DNA of 50,223 nt from Alkalihalobacillus pseudalcaliphilus (GCA_001038565.1 LFJO01000004.1:81231-131453), one strand, 5' to 3'; positions 19,177 through 28,915 are shown, numbered from the stretch's first letter. Notes: generated from the sequence alone by a model not told the origin. Translations and numbers: made by a program.

Positions 19177-21609
19177 ATGGCAGAGTGGATACATATTGAG
19201 CATGCGAATGAGCATAATTTGCAGGAAGTAAGTGTGAAAATACCTAAACGGAAGCTGACGGTGATAACAGGTGTTTCTGGTTCTGGTAAATCAACACTTG
19301 CCCATGATATTCTATTTAATGAATCGCAACGACAGTATTTAGAGGCAATGGGTATGCAGGGAATTGAAAAACCAAAGGTAGCACACATAAGTGGAGCTTC
19401 TCCTGCTATTAGTTTGAGACAGCAAGAGACCTCGTCTAACCCACGGTCAACGGTTGGAACAAAAACGGCGATGTATACAAGTCTACGGATGATTTATGAG
19501 AAGTTAGGTATTCGTGCATGTCCCCATTGTGAAAAGAAAGTGAATCCTATTCATGCCATCGAAGTGACTGAAACTGTAGATGGTATTTTTACTGTGTTTC
19601 AGATATGCCCTCATTGTGATCATTCATACAAAAAGCTGACGAGAAGTCACTTTTCTTATAATAAAATGGAAGGGGCTTGCTCGACGTGTAAAGGGATTGG
19701 TGAAGTCATCCAAATTGACGAAACCGTTCTATTTGATAAGAACTTGTCCATTGAACAAGGGGCCGTTACCCCTTGGGTTGGTCAATACCTCGACTATCAG
19801 CTCGAAAATATAAAACGTACGCTTGACTATTATGGAGTACCGATAGAAGCAGAGACAGCACTTAAGGATTTTAACGAGTTACAGTGGGCATTACTAAAAT
19901 TTGGGACAAGCAGTGTAGAGGTACAAGCCCTTACCGACAAAAAAGAGCCTAAAACGGTTAGTGCTGGTAAATTCCAAGGTGTCATGACAAATCTTTGGTT
20001 TAAATATCAAGAAAAAAATGGTGATATGGGCAAGGAAGATATCTTTTTCTATCGTGATACGTGTTCGGATTGTCATGGCACGAAATTGAAAGAGGCTAGT
20101 CGTCAAGTCTTGGTTCTCAACCACTCTATTACAGAAATTTCCATGTTAGATTTAGATCAGTTATATGCTTGGGTTCAAGATTGTCGTCAGCATTTAAGCG
20201 AAGAAGAATGGGCTGTTGTTGAGGTTTATATGCGGGATATTGAAACAAAGCTTAAAAGGATTAAAAAGCTTGGCCTTGGCTATCTCACACTAGAAAGAGC
20301 AACCAACACTTTATCTGGTGGGGAAAGTCAACGTATTCGTCTAGCGGCTATCCTCGATTCAGATTTAACCGATGTTGTCTACATTATCGATGAACCAACA
20401 GCGAGCCTTCACGCCAAAGATACAGAAGGTATTATTAAAATAATGAAAGAACTGAGAGATAAGGGTAACACGGTTCTTGTGATTGAGCATAATACGGATG
20501 TGATGCGAGAAGCGGATTACTTAATTGAAATTGGCCCTAAAGCAGGTCGCTTCGGTGGAGAATTAATTGGAACGGGTTCTTTAGAGGATTTAATGGAAAA
20601 TGAACGATCCCTTATTAAAGAATACGTATCAAACCGAAGTCAACTAAAAGGAAAGGTTCGTTCTCATGGAGGAACAAGTATTCACGTTCAAGAAGCGACA
20701 CGACATAATTTGAACTCAGTAACGGTTGATATTCCAACCGAGACACTAGTGAGTGTTACGGGTGTGTCGGGTTCAGGAAAATCCTCGCTTATTTTTGATG
20801 TTGTCGGAGAGCAAATGGATCATGTCACGGGTCTTGAACAGTTTGAAGAGGTTATTATTATTAATCAAACGAGTATTACGAAAATGAAACGTTCCAATAT
20901 TGCAACGTATACGAATGTGTTTACAGATATTCGTAATGTTTTTGCGAAGCTTGCAAGCAGTAAAGAACAAGGGCTGACAGCGAAGCATTTCTCATTTAAT
21001 ACGAACGGCGGTCGTTGTGAGACATGTGAAGGTCTTGGATATGTGATGAGTAATATGTTGTTTTTTAATGATATGGAAGTTGTCTGCCCAACGTGTAGAG
21101 GGAAACGTTTTAAAGAAAATATCCTGGCGATCACCTATCAAGGTTACAACATTAATGATTGTCTCGAGTGTTCTGTTGAAGAAGCTTTAGCTGTTTTTAA
21201 AGATGAAGCCAAAATCGAAAAGGTCCTCCAGTTATTAGCCGATATCGGATTAGGATATTTGAAGTTGGGGCAGTCATTAACAACATTGTCAGGTGGAGAG
21301 GGCCAACGCTTGAAGCTATCGACTTCTCTGATGAAGAAAACTAAACAAAAGACGTTATTCCTTTTAGATGAGCCCTCCACGGGTTTACATCCTTATGACA
21401 TCCAATATTTGATCGAGTTATTTAATCGATTAATCGAAAAAGGTAACTCCATTATTATGGTGGAGCATAATATTCGTATGATTCATGCAAGTGATTGGGT
21501 CATTGATTTAGGACCTGAAGGTGGAGTAAAGGGTGGGCAAATCATCGCTGAAGGTACACCAAGTACGATTAGAGAAAATACGCAATCGGTGACAGGTCGA
21601 TATTTGTAA
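19177..21609 (+). CDS. UvrA-like ABC ATPase, short form
   Basis: An 810-residue protein with two ABC ATPase modules. Walker A motifs are GVSGSGKST (32-40) and GVSGSGKSS (near 530). Signatures are LSGGESQRIRLA and LSGGEGQRLKLS, and zinc-binding CxxC pairs lie in each half (CPHC, CSTC, CETC, CPTC). It is about 140 residues shorter than housekeeping UvrA (about 950), mainly in the region that carries the UvrB-binding and insertion domains. It therefore belongs to the UvrA2/DrrC-like group associated with DNA damage or drug tolerance rather than core excision repair. GAAGGAGGG precedes the ATG. It is monocistronic with its own terminator. Confidence 0.88.
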   Translation: MAEWIHIEHANEHNLQEVSVKIPKRKLTVITGVSGSGKSTLAHDILFNESQRQYLEAMGMQGIEKPKVAHISGASPAISLRQQETSSNPRSTVGTKTAMYTSLRMIYEKLGIRACPHCEKKVNPIHAIEVTETVDGIFTVFQICPHCDHSYKKLTRSHFSYNKMEGACSTCKGIGEVIQIDETVLFDKNLSIEQGAVTPWVGQYLDYQLENIKRTLDYYGVPIEAETALKDFNELQWALLKFGTSSVEVQALTDKKEPKTVSAGKFQGVMTNLWFKYQEKNGDMGKEDIFFYRDTCSDCHGTKLKEASRQVLVLNHSITEISMLDLDQLYAWVQDCRQHLSEEEWAVVEVYMRDIETKLKRIKKLGLGYLTLERATNTLSGGESQRIRLAAILDSDLTDVVYIIDEPTASLHAKDTEGIIKIMKELRDKGNTVLVIEHNTDVMREADYLIEIGPKAGRFGGELIGTGSLEDLMENERSLIKEYVSNRSQLKGKVRSHGGTSIHVQEATRHNLNSVTVDIPTETLVSVTGVSGSGKSSLIFDVVGEQMDHVTGLEQFEEVIIINQTSITKMKRSNIATYTNVFTDIRNVFAKLASSKEQGLTAKHFSFNTNGGRCETCEGLGYVMSNMLFFNDMEVVCPTCRGKRFKENILAITYQGYNINDCLECSVEEALAVFKDEAKIEKVLQLLADIGLGYLKLGQSLTTLSGGEGQRLKLSTSLMKKTKQKTLFLLDEPSTGLHPYDIQYLIELFNRLIEKGNSIIMVEHNIRMIHASDWVIDLGPEGGVKGGQIIAEGTPSTIRENTQSVTGRYL

Positions 21610-21622
21610 TTAAATATAAGAC

Positions 21623-21683
21623 AAAGGAAGCAATTGTTGAAGAGACTACTTAGAATTAGTCTTGCTCACTTGCTTCCTTTTTT
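21623..21683 (+). terminator. Terminator of the UvrA-like gene
   Basis: AAAGGAAGCAA pairs perfectly with TTGCTTCCTTT, encloses a second stem AGACTA/TAGTCT, and is followed by T residues. Confidence 0.85.
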
Positions 21684-21793
21684 ATATCTCCTTTTTTCGA
21701 GCCGGGGTATGTGCTTTTATTAGAAGGTGTCTGATTGTTAACTGTGTATCTAGACGTTGGATGCTTATTAGTGAGAGGCAGAAATAGTTGATG

Positions 21794-21818
21794 AAATATG
21801 ACAAGAGCTGTCATATTT
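21794..21818. promoter_or_regulatory. Operator-like palindrome upstream of reductase gene
   Basis: AAATATGACA and TGTCATATTT are perfect inverted arms around AGAGC, 43 bp upstream of the start of the RibD-C reductase gene. The size and symmetry suit a dimeric repressor, but which one is unknown. Confidence 0.5.
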
Positions 21819-21861
21819 ACCGATTATCATGGAAAGATACGAAGTGAAAGAGGTGGAAAAA

Positions 21862-22407
21862 ATGCGGCATAATCGAAATATTGTTTTATTCATTGCAACA
21901 AGCTTAGATGGTTATATTGCCACAGAGGATGAGCAGTTAGATTGGCTTTTTGAAGTAGAGGGAGAAGGAGATAATGGTATCTCAGATTTTTACTCGACTA
22001 TTGATACGGTGTTAATGGGTAGGAAAACATATGATTGGATTTTAAAGGCCGATGATGTAAAAGAATATCCTTACTCAGACAAAGCAAGTTATGTCTTTAA
22101 CCGAACAGATAGGAAGGACCTTGAGCATACACACTTCATAAACGAAGATGTTGAAAGTTTTGTGCAAAAGTTAAAAGAACAGCCTGGAGAAAGAATTTGG
22201 TTAGTGGGCGGCGGTGAATTAGTAGCAACCTTTTTAGAAAAAGGGTTAATCGATGAAGTGATCATGACAGTAGCACCGAAATTGATTGGCTCTGGTATAC
22301 CACTTTTTCAGAAAGGAGACTATCAAGTAGATTTGGAGTTAAAAGGTGTTCAAACCTTTAACCAATTTGTAGAGCTACATTATATTGTGAAATCAACTAA
22401 TAGGTAG
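21862..22407 (+). CDS. Dihydrofolate reductase-like (RibD C-terminal) protein
   Basis: A 181-residue RibD_C/DHFR-fold oxidoreductase of the YyaP/YwjB type. It has the N-terminal IVLFIATSLDGYIA, VLMGRKTYDWIL and the NADPH-binding IWLVGGGELVATFLEKGLIDE. The substrate is unknown; these are not the essential FolA. GAGGTGG 6 nt before ATG 21862 favours this start over the ATG at 21829. A perfect palindrome upstream suggests local regulation. Confidence 0.85.
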   Translation: MRHNRNIVLFIATSLDGYIATEDEQLDWLFEVEGEGDNGISDFYSTIDTVLMGRKTYDWILKADDVKEYPYSDKASYVFNRTDRKDLEHTHFINEDVESFVQKLKEQPGERIWLVGGGELVATFLEKGLIDEVIMTVAPKLIGSGIPLFQKGDYQVDLELKGVQTFNQFVELHYIVKSTNR

Positions 22408-22490
22408 TTTGTAGAGATTTGGTTTATTAAATTTAAAAGAGGGAAAGAGATAATTATCATGTTAAATCAACTTGATGAGGAGGAAAAACG

Positions 22491-22766
22491 ATGCCAACTG
22501 TGTTAGCTGGAATTCAATTATTACCTAATCAGAAAGAGGATTATACAGATGGAATTATAAAAAATTCACTTGAAGTCATTGAAGAATCAGGACTTCGATA
22601 CGTGGTAGGTCCCCTTGAAACAGTGGTAGAAGGTGATTTTGACTCTGTTATGAATCTGTTGAATGATATTCAGAAGAAAGCAGTCAAGTCAGGAGCCAAA
22701 GAATTAGTGACGAACGTTAAGATTCATTATCGGTCTCAAGGTGTTACGTTTGAGGATAAAAAATGA
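22491..22766 (+). CDS. Thiamine-binding-type protein (MTH1187/YqgV family)
   Basis: A 91-residue ferredoxin-like protein of the MTH1187/YkoF thiamine-binding family, with VLAGIQLLP, the central GLRYVVGPLETVVEGDFDSVM and a C-terminal helix/strand. Members bind thiamine or hydroxymethylpyrimidine; the physiological role is uncertain. GAGGAGG precedes the ATG. Two terminator hairpins follow. Confidence 0.85.
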   Translation: MPTVLAGIQLLPNQKEDYTDGIIKNSLEVIEESGLRYVVGPLETVVEGDFDSVMNLLNDIQKKAVKSGAKELVTNVKIHYRSQGVTFEDKK

Positions 22767-22824
22767 TAGGGGCTACACGTAAACTATAAAAGTTTAGGAC
22801 AAGCCAAATCTCAACTCTTCAAGA

Positions 22825-22866
22825 TCCGATGATATTTTTTAAATGAAAAATATCATCGGATTTAAT
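22825..22866 (+). terminator. Terminator after the MTH1187-family gene
   Basis: ATCCGATGATATTTTT pairs with its complement ending ATCATCGGAT, giving a stem of about 15 bp around TAAATG, followed by TTTAATT. Confidence 0.75.
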
Positions 22867-22900
22867 TGTATTTATGTATATTTTATACTAACTCTCACAT

Positions 22901-22936
22901 AAAAAGGCTAGCTCTTTAAAAAGCTAGTCTTTTTAG
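22901..22936 (+). terminator. Second terminator-like hairpin
   Basis: AAAAAG-G-CTAGCT pairs with AGCTAG-T-CTTTTT around a short loop; the A-run and T-run flanks suit termination on either strand. Confidence 0.65.
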
Positions 22937-23025
22937 TTGATTATATAAGTTTCGGTAGATTAATAGCGATTTAATAGGTTTTATTATTTATTAGACACAA
23001 TCAAGGGGTTATCTAGGAGGGAGTA

Positions 23026-23232
23026 TTGGTGGAACTACGCATTATATCACTTGTAGTAGTTTCCTTTAGTTGTAAGACATTACTAAAAAAGTGTAGGTAT
23101 GAGAACATATACAACGGGCAACGCTCAAATCTTTTCATTGTGAATGATGAAAAGATTGAAGTCCACATATTAGCGATGCTACATCATCACTTTTACAGTC
23201 GAACAACAATTTTTTCCCTAATTATAAGATAG
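23026..23232 (+). CDS. Hypothetical small protein (doubtful)
   Basis: A 68-codon frame starting TTG/GTG behind GGAGGGAG, which is its only strong support. The N-terminus is hydrophobic (LRIISLVVVSF) and the rest is basic and mixed (NIYNGQRSNLFIVNDEKIEV). No family is recognised. It could be a membrane miniprotein or a decayed gene lying between terminators and the MMPL gene. Confidence 0.3.
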   Translation: MVELRIISLVVVSFSCKTLLKKCRYENIYNGQRSNLFIVNDEKIEVHILAMLHHHFYSRTTIFSLIIR

Positions 23233-23388
23233 CGGTCTGAAGTAGTCTCGTATGGAAGATAAGTAGGGTAAAAAATTAAATGGTTCATTATATTTAAGAG
23301 AAAGTTAAGATTTTTTTTATAGAATGATTAGATTGTGCTACTAAAATATCCGGGTAAGCGAAATTTTCTAAAGGGGGATATTTGCATA

Positions 23389-25650
23389 ATGGAACAAATC
23401 TTAACGAAAATAGCTAGGTGGATAGTTACATACAGATGGGTGGTTATGAGTCTTTGGGTTATTGTTCTTGTTTTTGGTGGTTATTACGCGACACAGGTTG
23501 GTGAAAGGTTAACAGGGGGAGGGTGGGCTGTCCCTGGTTCTGACTCCCAACAAGCTTATCAACTAATTTCTGAAGAATTTGAATCAAGAGATGCAACATC
23601 GTTAACATTTGTAATCAATCATAACCACTATGAAGTTGGTTCACTTGAATTTACAGAAGCATTGAAGCAAGTGTCAGCCTCTTTGTTAAAGGAAAAGGAG
23701 ATAAATAATGTATATACGTGGATAGATGCTGAAGATGGATTGAAAGATTATTTTGTTTCAAATGATCTCCAGACGAGTATTGGTTTTATTGAGATGAATG
23801 TTGACGAAGGATTTGCTCAGAAGGTTTTGCCAGATATTCAAAAGTCTTTAACCGAATCCCTTCAAATGGAAGGCTTTGAGGTAACAATTTTAGGCACGCC
23901 TGCTTTTTGGGGGGAGATAAATCAATTAAGTCAAGCAGGTCTAGAAAAAGCACATTTGTATGCATTACCTATCATCATCCTAGTCTTACTTCTTGTGTTC
24001 CGCTCGGTAGTTTCTTCACTAACTCCTCTTCTTTTATCGGGGGCTTCAATAATAGCGTCTCTTGGCGTTCTATTTTTTATTTCCCAAGGTATGGAGTTAT
24101 CTGTATTTGTTCTTGATGCAGCCTTGATGTTGGGCATTGGTGTAGGGATTGATTTTTCGCTTATATTTGTGAAGAGGTATCGTGAGCAATTAAGAGGGAT
24201 AAATACGAACCCTTTAGAGGCAGTTGTTGAGACCATGGGGAAGGCCGGGCACGCTATTTTATTCTCAGCATTAACCATTATCGGTTCAATGTCTGCTATT
24301 TTGTTCATTGATATTGCAGCTGTTCGCTCTATTGCTTTGGGAGTCATCGTTGTCGTTTTCTTTTTAATGTTAACTAGTTTATCGTTGTTACCTGCTTTTT
24401 TAGCTATTTTAGGAACAAAGATAAATGCTCTATCGATTTCGTATAAGTCGACACATATGAAACAAGTGGAACAAGGAAGGTGGTACCGTCTTGCTCATAG
24501 GGTCATGAAGCGTCCAGTATTGTATTTTGCAGGTGCATTTGCCTTTTTAATCGTTTTAGCTTGGCCAGCACTTGAGCTTGAAGTATCTACACCAGATTCG
24601 CGTATGCTTCCTGAAGAGACAGAGCTTCGTAATGGGATAAGTATGTTAGAAGATGGATTTGGTCTAGGTTACGCCTCCCCCATTCAAGTTGTTGTCTCTG
24701 TAAAGGACGGAGATTTAACGAATCAAGAATCACTCACACAACTTCAAATACTAAACCAGCAATTAGAGGAAATAACAAATGTTGAAGAAGTAAATTCTCT
24801 TTTCTCCCTTTTTAATGATATAGATATGGGCATGCTCAGCTCGATCTTATCAGAAAATCAGTCGCTCTTATCAAACGACGAATGGATGATGATCAATCGA
24901 TCCCTTGGAGAAAATAAAAATGTGATGATATTTGATGTTATCTCAAATGATTATGCCTCTAGTGAGGTGAACCGAGCCATTGTCCAACAGATACGTAAGG
25001 ATTTTTCTACAAGCGAGGGTTGGGATGTGTTTGTTGGTGGAGAAACAGCAGAGGGTATGGATACAAGCCAATCATTGAATGATAGTTTACCTGTTGTTTT
25101 AGCGTTTACTTTAATATTATTATTTATTATCCTTGTGTTGACGTTTAAAAGTTTACTTCTACCCATTAAAGCTATCGTTATGAATATCCTTTCTCTAGGT
25201 GCTACGTATGGAGTGCTTGTGGCCGTATTTCAGTGGGGGTGGGGCGCAGAGATTTTGGGATTTGGAGATTTTGGATTTATCCAAAGCTTTATTCCTATAT
25301 TGTTGCTAGGGTTATTATTTAGCTTAAATACAGATTACGAAGTATTTTTATTGAGCCGAGTTCAAGAGGAATATTCGAAAGGAGTGACTAATGAGGAAAG
25401 TGTCGCATTAGGATTAGAAAAAACAGCACCAATGATTTCTGGTGCAGCGATGATTATGGTGGCTGTGTTTGGGTCGTTTGCATTTGCAGGGGTGTTACCT
25501 ATGCAACAATTAGGCTTAGGAATGGCCTTTGCAATTGCACTAGATGCAACCATTGTCCGTTTGGTATTAGTCCCGGCGACTATGAAACTTTTAGGTGATT
25601 GGAACTGGTGGTTTCCTTTACAGAGAGCTCGCATGAGGTCTATCAAGTGA
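23389..25650 (+). CDS. MMPL family (RND superfamily) transporter
   Basis: A 753-residue membrane exporter with two repeats. Each has one N-terminal helix (about 15-35 and 380-400), a large extracytoplasmic domain, and a cluster of five helices (about 185-350 and 560-740). Characteristic segments include VPGSDSQQAYQLI, the GIGVGIDFSLIFVKRYRE motif and its second-half counterpart LLFSLNTDYEVFLLSRVQEEY. MMPL proteins move lipids or hydrophobic compounds. The ATG at 23389 follows AAGGGGGAT. A sensor kinase and response regulator lie directly downstream in the same orientation, which suggests export linked to envelope sensing. The arrangement recalls B. subtilis ydfJ with ydfHI, but the regulator class differs. 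Confidence 0.92.
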   Translation: MEQILTKIARWIVTYRWVVMSLWVIVLVFGGYYATQVGERLTGGGWAVPGSDSQQAYQLISEEFESRDATSLTFVINHNHYEVGSLEFTEALKQVSASLLKEKEINNVYTWIDAEDGLKDYFVSNDLQTSIGFIEMNVDEGFAQKVLPDIQKSLTESLQMEGFEVTILGTPAFWGEINQLSQAGLEKAHLYALPIIILVLLLVFRSVVSSLTPLLLSGASIIASLGVLFFISQGMELSVFVLDAALMLGIGVGIDFSLIFVKRYREQLRGINTNPLEAVVETMGKAGHAILFSALTIIGSMSAILFIDIAAVRSIALGVIVVVFFLMLTSLSLLPAFLAILGTKINALSISYKSTHMKQVEQGRWYRLAHRVMKRPVLYFAGAFAFLIVLAWPALELEVSTPDSRMLPEETELRNGISMLEDGFGLGYASPIQVVVSVKDGDLTNQESLTQLQILNQQLEEITNVEEVNSLFSLFNDIDMGMLSSILSENQSLLSNDEWMMINRSLGENKNVMIFDVISNDYASSEVNRAIVQQIRKDFSTSEGWDVFVGGETAEGMDTSQSLNDSLPVVLAFTLILLFIILVLTFKSLLLPIKAIVMNILSLGATYGVLVAVFQWGWGAEILGFGDFGFIQSFIPILLLGLLFSLNTDYEVFLLSRVQEEYSKGVTNEESVALGLEKTAPMISGAAMIMVAVFGSFAFAGVLPMQQLGLGMAFAIALDATIVRLVLVPATMKLLGDWNWWFPLQRARMRSIK

Positions 25651-25738
25651 AAAAGTACTCAAATTATTATTATTCTGTTTTTTTAGATAAAGGTAATGAT
25701 TATAATAGTTAAGTAGGTTTGTGGAGGGAGTAGCGAAC

Positions 25739-27250
25739 ATGTCCATTCGAGTAAAATTAATCATCTCATTTATTTCAATGACAGTCATTCCAATTGGTTT
25801 ATTCGTTCTCTTTTTGCATATTCTTTTTAATTTGTTTCTTACGAATATTGAAGAGATGAAAGATTTTTATGAAGTAGATGATGGAGCTATTGAAGCATTC
25901 TTTTATGAAGAATTAGCTGCTATAACTGAACTAACACAAGTGGCTAAATCTGAACCAGATCATCTTTTAGATGGACCATTCTTAAATCGATATGAAAAAC
26001 TGTTGGGGCATCGACAAATAGCTATTATTGTAAAAAAGGATGGGGAAGTTATAGCAGGACCTTCTTCGGAATTACCTATCCTTTCCCAATTACCGGATCA
26101 TCAATTATTACCTCATCAACCGTATGTTAATCATCAAGGACAGATAAGCGAAGCTAGCCAATCGTGGCTATATACAGGAACTGAATTCTATTTTAATGAT
26201 GGAAGTAATGGTTCACTTTTTTTTATACTTGATGTGGAACCAGTGAATTCATTTTTGACTCATGTAATTCCTTTGCTTGTGATAGGTTTTATTTTTGCGT
26301 ACTTACTAACCAATACGGTTATTATTTATTTAATCTCAAAGCATTTAATTCAACCATTAAAAAAATTGCATCGATCAGCAACTGAAATCGCCAATGGGAA
26401 TTTAAATCAACAAACCAAAATTATAAGAAAAGATGAAATTGGTGAGTTGGCTAATGCCTTTGAAGAAATGAGGCTCAAATTAAGAAATTCACTAGCATTG
26501 CAAGAGAAATATGAAGTGAATCGTAAAGAGCTTATTAATAATATATCACATGATTTAAAGACGCCTATTACATCTATTAAAGGGCATGTGCAAGGAATTA
26601 TAGATGGTGTTGCCCAAGACAAAAACAAACTAGATACGTATATACAAGTAATTCATACAAAAGCCTCTGAAATGGATAAACTGATTGATGAACTCCTGTT
26701 ATTTTCTAAGCTTGATTTAAACAGTATTCCTTTCGAATTTGAGCATGTGAATATTTGTGATTACTTAAATGACATTATTGAAGAGTTGAGAATGGAATAT
26801 GAAGAAGTAACATTTCTAACTGACTTTAAAGCTCATCCGAAATCGCATGTTGTAGCCGATCGAACACAACTCTACAAAGTATTTTCTAATCTTATAGCAA
26901 ATAGTGTGAAGTTTATACAACATAAAGAGAAGGTCATAAAAATCTCAGCAAGTGTAAGAGGACAAATTATGGTCATTTCTGTGGTCGATAATGGCCAAGG
27001 GATTAGTCAAAAGGATTTACCATACGTATTTGAACGTTTTTATCGTGCTGAAGGATCGAGGGGTTTGAAGCAGGGGGGGAGCGGTATTGGATTAGCTATT
27101 GTAAAACAAATTATTGAAGCACATCAAGGGTCTGTCGATATAAACAGTAAAGTGAATGAAGGTACAACCGTTACACTGACATTGCGAATAGCAAATATAG
27201 TAGAGAGTGATGGGGAAGATGATGAAGCGAATACTAATTATCGAAGATGA
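25739..27250 (+). CDS. Sensor histidine kinase
   Basis: A 503-residue membrane kinase. It has TM1 (about 7-30), an extracytoplasmic sensor domain (about 31-178), TM2 (about 180-203), HAMP (about 204-256) and HisKA with the phospho-acceptor His271 in NNISHDLKTPITSIKG. The HATPase carries the N box FSNLIANSVKF, G1 VVDNGQGI and G2 GGSGIGLAIVK. GGAGGGAG 8 nt before ATG 25739 supports the start. It overlaps the response regulator gene, so the two are translationally coupled, and both follow the MMPL gene. Confidence 0.95.
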   Translation: MSIRVKLIISFISMTVIPIGLFVLFLHILFNLFLTNIEEMKDFYEVDDGAIEAFFYEELAAITELTQVAKSEPDHLLDGPFLNRYEKLLGHRQIAIIVKKDGEVIAGPSSELPILSQLPDHQLLPHQPYVNHQGQISEASQSWLYTGTEFYFNDGSNGSLFFILDVEPVNSFLTHVIPLLVIGFIFAYLLTNTVIIYLISKHLIQPLKKLHRSATEIANGNLNQQTKIIRKDEIGELANAFEEMRLKLRNSLALQEKYEVNRKELINNISHDLKTPITSIKGHVQGIIDGVAQDKNKLDTYIQVIHTKASEMDKLIDELLLFSKLDLNSIPFEFEHVNICDYLNDIIEELRMEYEEVTFLTDFKAHPKSHVVADRTQLYKVFSNLIANSVKFIQHKEKVIKISASVRGQIMVISVVDNGQGISQKDLPYVFERFYRAEGSRGLKQGGSGIGLAIVKQIIEAHQGSVDINSKVNEGTTVTLTLRIANIVESDGEDDEANTNYRR

Positions 27251-27929
27251 GCCAAGTATTTCCGAGTTGCAGAAAGATTATCTGGAGGTTCACGGTTTTG
27301 ACGTAGAAATTGAATGTACAGGGAATAATGGGTTAAAAAGAGCTCTCACAAGTGAATTTGATCTCATTATCTTAGATGTGATGCTGCCTGGAATTGACGG
27401 ATTCTCAGTATGCAAGAAAATTAGAGAGGTAAAGGAAGTTCCCATTTTGATGGTGACGGCACGAGTAGATGAAATCGACTTCATACGGGGACTAGGGTTA
27501 GGGGCAGATGATTATATCTTTAAACCGTTTAACCCTAACCAACTAGTAGCTAAGATTAAAGCACACCTGACTAGGTATGCACGTCTTGTTTCATTGAATG
27601 AAACAATAAAAGAACAAACCATCATTGGACGCTTATTCATCGACCACGCGGCTAGAATCATCGAATTAGATGGAATAGAGGTTAAATTTAGGGCAAGAGA
27701 GTTTGACTTGTTAGCGTTTCTGGCTCTTCATCCAGGGCAGGTGTTTACAAAAGAGCATCTATACGAGCGGATTTGGGGGATGGAACCAGCTAGTGATCAT
27801 ACGACTGTAACTGTGCATATCAAAAAAATTCGAGATAAATTATCTCGTGAAGAGATGGAGTTTGACAGCATTGAAACGGTTTGGGGTGTAGGTTATCGCT
27901 TTAAAAAAGAACCGTTACCGGTAGGATAA
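27219..27929 (+). CDS. OmpR-family response regulator
   Basis: The receiver domain (about 1-120) has the acidic pocket IEDE, the phospho-acceptor Asp53 in ILDVMLPG, TAR and Lys in IFKPFNP. It is followed by a winged-helix Trans_reg_C domain (about 140-232) ending ETVWGVGYRFK. The start is one of two adjacent ATGs at 27219/27222 after GGGGAAG, within the last codons of the kinase gene. It is the cognate partner of that kinase and probably controls the upstream MMPL exporter gene. Confidence 0.94.
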   Translation: MMKRILIIEDEPSISELQKDYLEVHGFDVEIECTGNNGLKRALTSEFDLIILDVMLPGIDGFSVCKKIREVKEVPILMVTARVDEIDFIRGLGLGADDYIFKPFNPNQLVAKIKAHLTRYARLVSLNETIKEQTIIGRLFIDHAARIIELDGIEVKFRAREFDLLAFLALHPGQVFTKEHLYERIWGMEPASDHTTVTVHIKKIRDKLSREEMEFDSIETVWGVGYRFKKEPLPVG

Positions 27930-28344
27930 CCATGGTAATTTGGTGGGAATATATTTTGAGTGTTTACCTTCTTAAAAGTAAAAAAGAAGTACCTCTTAAA
28001 ATATTTGTTTAGTTGTTAAGGTTAGGCATCTATATTTAAAACATAAATATATCTTTAAAACACTTGTTGGTTTCTAAGGATTCGTGTAACTGGAACATAA
28101 GGTTAATTATTAATCTAGGGTTCTAATAAAAAGGTTCAAATATACGCTAGCAATTTCACCGTAATTAAAGCCGAGATCTCCTATCTAAGGAAATCTTGGC
28201 TATTATTTTATTAGATAAGAGGGTGCAATGAATGTATGCCTGCTAGTTTCTTCTTATCAAAGGGTAGTGTTATTAGGTTAATCGATATACTTCTAGCACT
28301 ATGCATAACTATTATGGTAATCTCCTGAGGGAATTTAACCCCCT
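27930..28344 (+). other. Intergenic region with a terminator
   Basis: The AT-rich spacer holds a likely terminator at 28169-28212 (AGCCGAGAT paired with ATCTTGGCT, then ATTATTTTATT) for the MMPL/two-component transcript. No coding region is recognised in the rest. Confidence 0.6.
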
Positions 28345-28677
28345 TCAGTCGGTAAATAGTTCTTTCAAGATACGGTATGCTTTCTTTTGATCCTTTTCAT
28401 CTTGATTTAATAATAGTTTCAAACTTTTTTCTACCCAAGGATAATTTTCTAAATAATGTTGTTCTTGGTCAAACAATATGTATAAGTCTAATTTCAAAGC
28501 GTGAGCGATCTTTTCTAAAGTTTCTAGCTTGACGTTTTGCTCACCCCGTTCAATCCTTCCGATATACGATCCAGTACTGTCCACAATCTCAGCCAATTGC
28601 TCTTGGGTTAAATCATTCATAGTACGATAGTAGCGTATTTTTTCACCAATGATTAGTGCGGCTTGATATTGACTCAT
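28345..28677 (-). CDS. XRE/SinR-like HTH regulator
   Basis: A 110-residue protein with an N-terminal HTH_3 (about 8-65: IRYYRTMNDLTQEQLAEIVDSTGSYIGRIERGEQNVKLETLEKIAHALKL). A charged C-terminal helix (about 75-110) could serve for oligomerisation, as in SinR. GGAGG on the minus strand lies about 10 nt before the ATG. It is divergent from a Spo0E-like phosphatase gene across a 240-bp region with a long-arm inverted repeat, so control of that neighbour is plausible but inferred. Confidence 0.88.
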   Translation of the reverse strand: MSQYQAALIIGEKIRYYRTMNDLTQEQLAEIVDSTGSYIGRIERGEQNVKLETLEKIAHALKLDLYILFDQEQHYLENYPWVEKSLKLLLNQDEKDQKKAYRILKELFTD

Positions 28678-28761
28678 AGATTAAATAACCTCCAATTGAT
28701 TATAAAGCAAGTGTAGAGAACGTTAGAAGAATATGGGAGGTACTTAAGAGGACTATTATAT

Positions 28762-28829
28762 TATAATTATTTGTCCTTTAAAAGACGTTGATAAAATGGT
28801 AATATTGTCCTTGAATACAAATAATTATA
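28762..28829. repeat. Inverted repeat in the XRE/Spo0E divergent region
   Basis: TATAATTATTTGT (28762-28774) and ACAAATAATTATA (28817-28829) are perfect 13-bp arms 42 bp apart. Inside, TTGTCCTT occurs twice (near 28771 and 28805). The spacing suits looping between two operator half-sites. Confidence 0.55.
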
Positions 28830-28915
28830 TTTTGTAGCTTGCATGAGATCTAAATGGAAGAAGTTTTTGATATGTGGAAAGATGAAATACCAGATCTTTA
28901 AGGGGGTTTATTACA

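Noticed and set aside
19177-21609. Housekeeping uvrA
   Set aside because: It is about 140 residues too short and no uvrB is adjacent; motifs place it with the short UvrA-like group.
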